DNA from: Adiantum capillus-veneris
Lineage: Eukaryota; Streptophyta; Polypodiopsida; Polypodiales; Pteridaceae
Direction of reading: 5' to 3'
Assembly: GCA_014529385.2 (NCBI GenBank)
Contig: CM043964.1
Coordinates: 134,390,420 to 134,454,419 of the forward strand
DNA length: 64,000 nucleotides
Shown: piece after piece, positions 24,642 to 32,873 of the stretch
Layout of the letters: every line of letters starts with the position of its first letter
How positions within the stretch are numbered: position 1 is the stretch's first letter
Position numbers and translations under genes: made by a program
The notes under the pieces: generated by a model
Seen by the model: the letters and a program-made list of their open reading frames with translations, nothing else
What the model was told of the DNA's origin: nothing
The model's database searches: none

Positions 24642-24756
24642 GTCTCCACCTATCAAATACACAAAAATGGAGATGTAGCATCAACAACAGTCCGACGGTT
24701 GTGCTCGACAGATGCCTAAAAGACAAAGTAAAGTGTTCAATTTGAGGGTGTCTCTA
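24642..24756 (+). other. 115-bp sliver of older sequence between two insertions
   Basis: It holds the right copy of the LARD duplication (GTCTC, 24642-24646) and, at its other end, the left copy of the giant-element duplication (CTCTA, 24752-24756). It therefore belonged to the same pre-insertion locus as 52546 onward, where a gypsy gag relic continues. Confidence 0.75.
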
Positions 24757-25381
24757 TGTTAAGGCGGTTACGCCGCTAGCGGAAGCTAAATAGCGAGAAC
24801 TCAACCAACAACAGAATTTGTCAGACGAGGACGGAGCTTGACCCGCAGGCGCATGGAAACAACTAGGTGGGTGTCAAATCACCTACTCGACCTTCTAATG
24901 ACAATCACTACTAAGGAAATCAAATCTAAGTTCTAAAATACGCAAGTGACTGAAATCCGTACTACGAACGAATGCTATACGGAACAGGATCTAGAATCAT
25001 TGAATCGATCTCAAACTCTAGGGGAAGTCTATATACTAGGTAAGAACAACACCCTAAAGACTTGAACTGCAAAATTAACCTATAACCACCCCGTGCGGTA
25101 AACACGTATGAAGACAGGCCGAAAAATACAAGTGACCGAAACTTGACCCCGATGGTACTAATGCGTAGCTCTACTCATTGTGGTTCTATAGATATGCTGC
25201 ACGCTCTATTTTGACACACGAGTTGGAAGAAAACTCACACCGAAGCTCGTAGGAACTTACCACACATAGAAGCCGATAGCGCGCACTCTTGGTATCAGTG
25301 CGTAGCTCTCGCCGTTGCTAACACAATGGCGGTGTCGCTTCTCCAATGGCGGCTCCGTAGCTCGCGTAGCAAGTAGATAAG

Positions 25382-25437
<56 letters not shown>

Positions 25438-25723
25438 ACACAGTCACGGCGCTCAAAAACTCACTTTGATTAATAATCTGAATCCCTTAGGTTACAAAAA
25501 CTTTGGCTTATATACCTCAGCCTTGGAGGTGAGAACATCTGTAACTAATTACATCAGCAAGTGAAATTACTTCGGGATTACAAGCTGGAAACTCAATTGA
25601 GTCCCGTTACTTAATGAATGGCTCAAATCAAAATTAATGTCAAAAAGACATTTATTACAATCAATGGTTACAAAATGATGAGTGTGAGCAAAAATGTGGG
25701 TGTGATCCTCTGCTGGCTCAACA
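24757..25723 (-). repeat. giant element 3' LTR
   Basis: In plus-strand view it begins TGTTAAGGCGGTTACGCC and ends GCTGGCTCAACA. It is near-identical to 51591-52545; the main length difference is a (CT)n tract (25384-25434, longer here). A TATATAAGCC box lies on the minus strand near 25507. Confidence 0.96.
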
Positions 25724-25735
25724 CTCCCCCCCTCC
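25724..25735 (-). other. giant element polypurine tract
   Basis: Minus strand GGAGGGGGGGAG directly abuts the 3' LTR start (TGTTGAGCC). It is the plus-strand primer of reverse transcription. An identical 12-mer occurs again at 31834-31846. Confidence 0.92.
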
Positions 25736-25772
25736 GCGTTCATGTCGTCCCTGACATGACTTTTATGCTTGG

Positions 25773-26516
25773 TCAATAAAGTCCTATCGTCTTGAACATC
25801 TGCAAATGTGATTCGTATCGTAGGTTGCCGATTGTCAAGGTTGGGCCGAATATTTTGCTTTCGTGGGTGAAAAAGCCGGTGTAGAAAGCTTCTTCGAATG
25901 TTTGCATGTGGAAGCTAGGAAAAAACATAATCCTTTGGTATAGGAGGTGTAACACTTTTGGAGAAGGCTTTAATGAAAGATCATACATCATATCAGTCAC
26001 TGTGTCGGCCGTCGATAGTAGACTCGAGGTCGTGGCTTTATCTGGCGCGAACACTTCAATGCAAGCTAAGAGAGTCCTGCAGATTTTCTTGAGCATCTGG
26101 CATGAAAGGTCGGGAGAGCCAGTAAAGAGCTTGATGGTGCCCGTTAGGGTTTTCACCATATAGGCTTTACCTATTCTCTCTCCTGCCTTTGGTCCTGGCA
26201 TCCTGGGATAATTAAGTCAATTTGGCTTCTTTTCTGCAATCCTGCCATGCTCTTTCCAGTTTCTGACTCTTGGCACCGGGCAGAAGGTTGCATCCTCCCG
26301 AATCTCCTTTGGTGCCTCCACCAAGTAGATGAGGTAGGCTGGGTATTTGTTCAGCCAACCTTTCCTCCATCTAGGTTGTGAATCTACTATCTTCTTTGAT
26401 TGTTCTTCCTTTGTGATGTCGCCTTCGTAAAGAGCGACATACTGCTCCTCCTCTATTCTCTTTTTCGTCTTTAGCACTTCAAATTTCATCAATGGGAAAG
26501 GCAGGCTGGGTTGCAT
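25773..26516 (-). pseudogene. env-position ORF, C-terminal part
   Basis: It continues the phase of the upstream frame after TAG 26519-26517 and is split by TGA 26219-26217. The first piece (99 residues) includes KFEVLKTKKRIEEEQYVALY and a WRKGWLNKYPAYLIYL segment. The second (142 residues) includes LFTGSPDLSCQMLKKICRTLL and FFPSFHMQTFEEAFYTGFF. It matches nothing I recognise. No signal peptide or membrane helix is obvious, so a membrane-envelope role is not supported. It ends 37 nt from the PPT. Confidence 0.6.
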
Positions 26517-27842
26517 CTACTCTTCATGGAGCACTTTTGTGTCTAGTCCCTGAAGTCTAATGGAGATTAGGAGTCTCCTCTCCCATTCCATTTTCGCCTT
26601 GGCACTCTCCTCTACTGACTTTTCTATTTGGTCATGGAGCCTTTGTTCTTCTTCTTCAGAGATTCCTGAAGTCGAGGCCACATCGTGAGCTGGGGCTGGA
26701 TCTTCAATTGTGGTTGCCTCTCCAGTTTTTGGTAGCTCTATGGCTGCTCCACCTGATTCTTCTTGTGGTGTCTCTGTCTCTCTTCTTTGTTGCTCTTGTA
26801 GATCTTGGAGCTGTTTGCGGAGGGCCTCATTCTCTGTCCTTAGTGTTTGGTTTTCTAATGTGAGCCTCTCCTCTGCGGCCAATGACCCCTCCGCAATGTG
26901 CAACCTTTGCACTTGCTCTAATCTTAGCTCTCTTTGTAAGCTTCGGACCTGGTCTTCTAAAGCTGGTACGAGAGCTCCCTCTTGTTCGGTTCCTGCTCTG
27001 CTAGCTCTAGGGGTAGTCCTGAGTCTAGTGATTGTTCTTTCTTGGAGCTCGACTCTTTCCCTTAGCTCAATGAGCTCATCCTTGGCTGCCTCCAACTCAT
27101 CTTCTATCCGCTCCTTTGCTTCCTGTGCACTTGTTACCTCTCTTGAAGCCTCGGCTAGCTGGAGTATCAAGCCGTCTCTCTCGTTTTCCGCGTCATAGAG
27201 TGATGCTTTATGACTTTCAGATTCAGTCATAGCATTCTCTAATTTCTTCTGCAACTCTGCTTCCCTTTGTTTGGCTGTCTCAATCTCTACTTCCTTTGCC
27301 TTGGATCTTTCTTTGATCATGCTGAGCAGTTCATGCACCATGTGCATGTCTTTTTCATCTTCATCTGTCAACTCTAAGGCTCTTTCTGCCACCACCTCCA
27401 CTGGCTTCGGCTCTTCTAGTACGTTCTGTTCGTCCAGTTTCTCTTCACTTTCTTTTGTACTCTTTGTTTTTTCCTCCGTCCCTCTCCGTTCATCTTGTTT
27501 TTGTAGGGTGATCCTATAAACTGCCTCAAGCGCCTCTTCTTCAGTGTATCCTATCGCTACCAGATCCTCATAATCATTTTTCTTTTGCTGAACTGGATCT
27601 ACCTCCTTTCCTTTGGTCTCGGCCTCCGGCTTTTCCATAACATCTATGTTCATCTCTAGTGTGGTCTCTTCCACAATATTTTCTGTCTTCTTCGGGCTTG
27701 GTACATTAGTCATAGAGGGGTATCTGTCCTCAGCTTCCTTGGCTTTCCCTTTGTCGGCTTGCCCGTCTTTCTCTTGAGGTTTAGTAGACTCATCTACTTT
27801 CTTTTTCCCCTTGTCGTCTTTTTTCAGCTCAGCTTTTAAAAG
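26517..27842 (-). pseudogene. env-position ORF, middle part: UBA-like motif and long coiled coil
   Basis: It is in phase with the preceding part after one TAG (27845-27843). About 40 Lys-rich residues lead into a 398-residue stretch from ATG 27713. Near its residue 48, DLVAIGYTEEEALEAVYRI resembles a UBA helix 1-loop-helix 2 signature (LxxxGYxxxxAxxAV). Residues about 115-320 form a long charged coiled coil (EIETAKQREAELQKKLENA, ERIEDELEAAKDELIELRE, LTLENQTLRTENEALRK). An oligomerising or scaffold role is inferred; the UBA call is by eye and needs a profile test. It ends at TAG 26519. Confidence 0.65.
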
Positions 27843-29048
27843 CTATACCTCCTCTTCAGTGTATGGCTCAACAGGTTGCTGCTCCAGAATAGCCGCTGAC
27901 TCCTCATAAGCTTTAATATATTGATCGTATTGATCAACATGTGGCCTGGCTGAGCTAGTTCCGACTTTAGTGGGGTCTGGCACCCACTTTTCTTCAAAGT
28001 CACCCTTTAGAGCTCTTTCCGCTCTAAACTGCTCCACTAGCCTTTCCATTCTTGCCGCTTTCTGACTTTTGGTTTTCTTGGGAGCAACCTTCTTCTTTGC
28101 TTTCTTCATAAGCGGCTCGTCCACATCCTCTTCAGGTTCTGAAACTATTTCTAGTTTTGGGCGTGCTCTTGTGGATGCCCTCTTGGTTACTTCGGGTTGT
28201 TCTTCCTCCTCGTCGGCTTCTCTAAGCCACTCATTCTGGGAGGGAACCTTTGGCCATTGATCTCTAGCTCCAATAGCTTCATAAGCTATTCTTGTCAGAA
28301 TTTCCGCTCCTCCTATGTACTTTGGCTTCTCGTTGTGCATGGCAATTACTTGCTCGTGGATGTGTTGAGCGTAATTCACCTCTTTTGGCATATTGCTCTT
28401 TATTGCCCATGTGATGGTGGTCGCAATGACATGGGGTGGTGTCGTATACTTTTGCGGTCTCTTACTGCAAACATGGAGAAACTGGTTGTACAGTCGGCAA
28501 AGGGTTGCCGCTCTTTGGTCCGCCATATCTCCATAGGTTACATTCTGTTTCTTGGGCCCATAGACCTCTATGGCCTCCCTTCTTTCCCTGATAGAGCTCC
28601 CTTTGTTGTGCAGCTTCAATGCGTTTGCAATGAGCTGTGGAGTGATCTGGACTTCTACTTTCTCTCCATCCATGGCTGTCAATGTGGCTTTTCCATCCTT
28701 CTGAATGGATGTTGCCAACTCGTACACTCTTCTTGTATCCACACCTGATGGTCTCGAGGTGAAGAAACTGTGCAAGTCTACCCTTTCCAGGTACCTGTTG
28801 ATGTTCTCTGACCTGCTATAATCTACCAATTCTTGTGGGATCATCGGTACATCCACCGCTTGCCCTTGAGGATCTTTGAAAGTCCCCTGGTAGATCTTTA
28901 TTCCTTCCTTTTCCAAGACTGTTTCCTCCACCCAAGTTTTGGTTGGCTTGAGGGTTTCTGCTGGAATTTCAAAGGGTTCCGCTTCTGCAAGAGCATCTTT
29001 TATTGTCGGTCTTTTTCTCTTCGTTGCCGATGACTTGGCAGAATCCAT
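27843..29048 (-). CDS. env-position ORF, N-terminal part (putative plant-transposon protein domain)
   Basis: 401 residues from ATG 29048. The N-terminus carries a basic cluster (SATKRKRPTIK), and a second one lies near residue 315 (KKAKKKVAPKKTKSQKAAR); both look like nuclear-localisation signals. Residues about 85-160 (SFFTSRPSGVDTRRVYELA, then VEVQITPQLIANALKL) recall the conserved pattern in post-pol ORFs of Athila elements and related 'putative plant transposon protein' families (aromatic/Val patch, then 'v.it...i...l.l'). The C-terminus is acidic. The start codon lies 166 nt downstream of the nearest palindrome of the second array. Function is unknown; a nuclear, possibly nucleic-acid-associated protein is inferred. 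Confidence 0.6.
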   Translation of the reverse strand: MDSAKSSATKRKRPTIKDALAEAEPFEIPAETLKPTKTWVEETVLEKEGIKIYQGTFKDPQGQAVDVPMIPQELVDYSRSENINRYLERVDLHSFFTSRPSGVDTRRVYELATSIQKDGKATLTAMDGEKVEVQITPQLIANALKLHNKGSSIRERREAIEVYGPKKQNVTYGDMADQRAATLCRLYNQFLHVCSKRPQKYTTPPHVIATTITWAIKSNMPKEVNYAQHIHEQVIAMHNEKPKYIGGAEILTRIAYEAIGARDQWPKVPSQNEWLREADEEEEQPEVTKRASTRARPKLEIVSEPEEDVDEPLMKKAKKKVAPKKTKSQKAARMERLVEQFRAERALKGDFEEKWVPDPTKVGTSSARPHVDQYDQYIKAYEESAAILEQQPVEPYTEEEV

Positions 29049-29213
29049 GGATCGTGTAACTCCAATTTCAGAAGTTAGCGTCTTTTTAGTACTGAAAGCC
29101 GAAATGAAGCTTTTAACTATTCAAATGACTTGAAAATTGACACATGAGCTATTCAGGGCCTAAGGATGCAAGGTAGGTGGAAAATATGCAAAATGGGCTC
29201 AAAATCATGCTGG

Positions 29214-30223
29214 AGACATCATACGCGTATGATGTCTTTTGTGTCAAAATGACTTCATATTGGTTGTGCTTATAGATGATAGTGTATATATGAGTATCAT
29301 ATGCTTGGATTTGAGTTTGGATCCCATTTGGTCAAGTTTTGGCCAGTTTAGTCCAGTTCCGGCTCTTGGCAAAATTTTGAAAGGAAATTGGATTTTATGA
29401 TCCAAATTGGATAAAACTTGGTGATTCACTTTCCAATGGCATGTAGATCACTTCTCTTTGGTGGTTGAAGCCCTGAGGTGCCAAAATCACATAGTGAGAC
29501 ATCATACGCGTATGATGTCTTTTAATGTATTTTTGGACCAAATTTCTCTATAAGCTTGGATTTGGCTTTAGATAGGCTTATTCAGTGGATTTATGAAGTC
29601 TGGATAGATTTTGGGCTAAAAATGGCTCTGGAGACATCATATGCGTATGATGTCTTTTTCATCAATTTTGCATGGGATTGGTTCTGTGGACTCCCCATGT
29701 ACTAGTGAAGGACTGTTTCTACTCAAATCTTGGTTTGGACTTGAGTATGTTGGATTTGGCCAAAAATAGGCTTTTGGTGAAGGATTTTACCTCAATTGGG
29801 CTAATGGGGTGATCCACTTGACCAAATGGTTCCAAATTTCATATGTAGCATGTATTAGATATATATAATGGATGTATGATGACAAATGAGCAGTTTTGGC
29901 TCTGTAAGTGCAAATAGACATCATACGCGTATGATGTCTTTTGTGTCAAAATGGTGCTTTTTGGTTCCAGATAGCTTGTAGATGTGTTAATCAACAATCC
30001 TACAAAGTTTCAATGAGTGTGGAGTTATTTTGACAAAATTAGGACCAAAAATCAATTTTATGGCCTACTTTGCATCTTTTTGGTTTTCCTTGGGTTTTCT
30101 AACTCCAATTCTCATGATACTTGGTTCATAGGATGTGATTAACATGTGGAATGAGGCTATGCACTCAAATGTTGAAATGGATGTGAAATTCATGCTGTGA
30201 GACATCATATGCGTATGATGTCT
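29214..30223 (-). repeat. palindrome array B (five 24-bp palindromes)
   Basis: Five copies of a palindrome made of half-site AGACATCATACG plus its exact reverse complement occur at 29214-29237, 29497-29520, 29632-29655, 29916-29939 and 30200-30223. Start-to-start spacing is 283, 135, 284 and 284 bp. Copies 3 and 5 differ by one central C to T change (CATATGCG). On the plus strand each is followed by TTTT. The intervening sequence is strongly diverged, with only scattered shared words such as 'gtgtcaaaatg'. The nearest copy ends the 166-bp gap to the env-position ATG. Confidence 0.95.
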
Positions 30224-31833
30224 TTTCTTGAAATGTTGGTCTTTTTGTGCAAAGAATGCTTTGTGCTAGTGCCCTAAGCCCTGCTAACTAGTTTTCAACT
30301 TAAAAAGTCATCAGTTTAGCTAAAAAGCCCCCTTATAGGCATTTCAGTCTCCGAAGTCGTCTTTTTGCCTTGGAGTTGAATTTCTTCAACTTTTCTTCTC
30401 GAGAGTTGCATTTCCAGCTCATTGGATATGTTGTGAAGCCATCTATTTGGTTGAACTTGTACTTTGGCTCCCCGTTCTCCATCTTTCTCCATTTGGTTGC
30501 CCGAAAGAGTCCCTTTCACCATCGGTAAGTGAATCAGCTTTCTTTTGGGTTTTGCTTGCAAACATTAGTCATCCATGTATATTTGAAGCTGCTTGTGAAG
30601 TTTCATTTCATTCGGTCGTCAATTTCAGCTGTTATGCCAAAATGACGCTTTGTGTGTCCGCAGCCAAATCGGTTGTTCCAACCTACTTTTGGTGGTCCAA
30701 ACCTGGAGATACTCCATGGTTGCGTTGCCCTCGATGTTGTTAAGCTTCCTGAGAAGTTTTGTGTCGTTTCGACAACTTTTTTCTATTTGCCTCTTGCAGG
30801 CTCTGTTGACCTAGGGTTTTTCCAGTCGTTCTTTCTCGAGCTTTGAGTGTTAGAAACCCATCTTCTATACTAGGGTAACCCACCTATAAGTTCTTGCAAG
30901 GTTTGGTTAGGCGGTTGTGCCCCTACCTAGCGTTCTTTCCCATTCCCCGTCTGCTCTTGTTTCTTGGTTTTGGTCAGTTTTCGCGACAAAAGTTAACGAT
31001 AAGCATCAAAAGCTTATGGCAATGAGTCTACCTCTCATGTCTGGTGTCCTATGAGCTCTTGTAGCAGTCGTAGAAGGCTGTAGAAGGTCGGATGCTCCTG
31101 TGTGCTCTTTGCTCTCTCCAAGAAGGTAATAGTGGAAATGAGCTTGAAAGTGATGTGAAAAATACTTAACTTCGGACTTCCCGGATCACTTGTTACCAAA
31201 TTTGACATGTGCTCCTATCTCGTCGTGAAATGCACTTTAGGATTTGAAATTTCTCAATTTGGACTCCATTTGACCTGTTTCTGAGAAATCTGTCCACTTT
31301 GCCAAAATTCTGTCATTTCGGGCTTTCCGCAACTTTTTCAGAATTGTACCCAATTTTTACCATGTGTTGCCCTTGTCATTAGGACCATCACCGTTTATTC
31401 TTTTCTTTTTTCCGATCTCATTTCACCTGCTTTTTTATTTTTCTTTTACTTTTATTAAGAAAATCATAAAAAATAAAGAAAAATAGCAAATTGAAGCCAA
31501 AAAATTCCAAACATACACGATAAATAGCTGGTAACCCTATGTATATGAATATACACTTATTTGTGATTTCTGGACTTGGATTACCACTTTTTTCCACTTT
31601 TTAGCTCCAAAAACACTCTTATTTAGTGATATTTACACGTCTAGAGACCCAAATTCATCATTTGATCTCTTCTCGTTGCAAAACAAGGTATATAAGGGCA
31701 TAAATATTATCAATATCCGCAATCAAACATAAAAATTGCAAAATCATGTAAGACACTGCCCTTGTAATATAATTTTTGTTTTTCTTTTTTTTTTTGGCGT
31801 GTAGCTGCTTTGTAGCTCCTGTATACCTGTATA
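30224..31833. other. giant element, non-coding spacer upstream of array B
   Basis: 1.6 kb without a minus-strand ORF of note. It is AT-rich in 31380-31520. Nothing in it was recognised apart from the internal PPT at its edge. It could hold splice or promoter signals for a downstream transcript, but none was demonstrable. Confidence 0.5.
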
Positions 31834-31846
31834 CCTCCCCCCCTCC
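31834..31846 (-). other. internal copy of the polypurine tract
   Basis: Minus strand GGAGGGGGGGAGG contains the same 12-mer as the terminal PPT (25724-25735). It lies 23 nt past the stop of the post-integrase ORF and about 6.1 kb from the terminal PPT. It is either a central PPT used for a second plus-strand start, or the fossil end of a shorter ancestor. Confidence 0.65.
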
Positions 31847-31868
31847 TAGTCTGAGTCCTCCCGGACGA

Positions 31869-32873
31869 CTATGAAGTGTCTGTGGGTGAAGCATTGTATT
31901 TGTTTTGGTCATAAGTTCCCAATGCAATTGTAGAGCAACGATACAACATTCTTTCCAATAAAGATGCTCTTTGTTTGATTGAAGGATTGGTGGTCGGGTT
32001 TTGGGTTGGTTTTGGCACTTCGGTAGTAGAATCAGTAGATGGATTCTTCGTTACCTTGTTGTTCTTTTTCACAAGACAAATTTGCCTCCGCTTTGCTTGT
32101 GCTTGCCACAAACTCTTTGCGACCCAAACCTGCTTTGTTCTTTGTGTTGATTTCCTCGCCTTGAAATACCTAGAAGTTTCCGTGGATTGTACTGAAGGAA
32201 GTTCCTGTTTACAAATCTTTGGGATCCAAATTTGCTTACTATAGCTTTGTGCCATCATGAACTTCTTTGGAATCCAGATCTGTTTCAGTGTCCTTGATTG
32301 TCTGGAATCACTCTGTTGTCTGGTAGTGAAGACTCTGTTTTCCACCTTTGTTTTCTCTGGCATAACCTTTTTTGGTCTCCATATCAACTTTGACTCCGTT
32401 TTTTCCCAAGGTTGAGCTGTTATATTATGGCTTGTCTTCCTTATCGAATGTTGAGAGTTCCTCGTCGAAGAGCAATCCAGTTGTGTAGAAACTTTTGGTT
32501 GAGAGTTCCTCGTCGAAGAGCAATCCAGTTGTGTAGAAACTTTTGGTTGCCATTGCTTCTTCTTTTTCTCTGGTTGTTGTTTACCTTTGTTCTTGGATTC
32601 TTCCTTTGGAGTTGGCTCCGCTCCTTTGGTGAACTTAACTGATTGACTTTTATCTTCGTATTTGATAAGCACTGATTTAGAACTCCAGTCAATCATTGCA
32701 TTGTATTGCTTCTGCCATGGTTGTCCTAGCAATAATGGATGTTGTGTAGCTTGGTCTTCAACCACGTAAAACATATGAGGATACACATACTGGTTAATCT
32801 GTATATGTAAAACTGTGCATCCGATAGTTTTGATTGAATTCTCAGAGTAACTCTTTAACTCTTGCTGGCAGTT
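31869..32873 (-). pseudogene. second retropepsin C-terminal half and basic W-x-P-K repeat tail
   Basis: The frame picks up after a small frameshift near 32860-32873. It reads NSIKTIGCTVLHIQI, FYVVEDQ and PLLLGQPWQKQYNAMIDW, the usual C-terminal half of a retropepsin ('ilGrpwl'). It then becomes very basic, with repeats IWRPKK, IWIPKK, IWIPKI, VWVAKS and ICLVKK about 30 residues apart. A perfect 48-bp tandem duplication (32451-32498 and 32499-32546) gives a 16-residue repeat (PKVSTQLDCSS...). A nucleic-acid-binding tail is inferred from charge. Confidence 0.65.

Noticed and set aside
24757-25723. Solo LTR
   Set aside because: The matching LTR at 51591-52545 with the same CTCTA flank shows it is the 3' LTR of one long element.
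26710-27198. Plus-strand Ser-rich frame of 162 codons, and similar ones at 37426-38013, 28197-28748 and 1968-2552
   Set aside because: Antisense shadows of minus-strand element ORFs (Ser-rich because the sense strand is Glu/Lys-rich).
25773-29048. Calling the post-pol ORF a true envelope gene
   Set aside because: No signal peptide, furin-like site or membrane helix is visible; content is NLS-like, UBA-like and coiled coil.
25773-29048. Programmed readthrough of the TAG/TGA codons
   Set aside because: Stops differ in type and context, and the same element also has frameshifts and a lost integrase residue; simple decay is enough.
29214-30223. Regularly spaced palindromes as a CRISPR array
   Set aside because: Spacers are 100-260 bp and related to each other, the repeats are palindromes inside a plant LTR element, and there are no cas genes.
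30447-30846. Plus-strand frames near 30450-30850 as a captured host gene fragment
   Set aside because: They run antisense to the element, are short, and show no recognisable domain.
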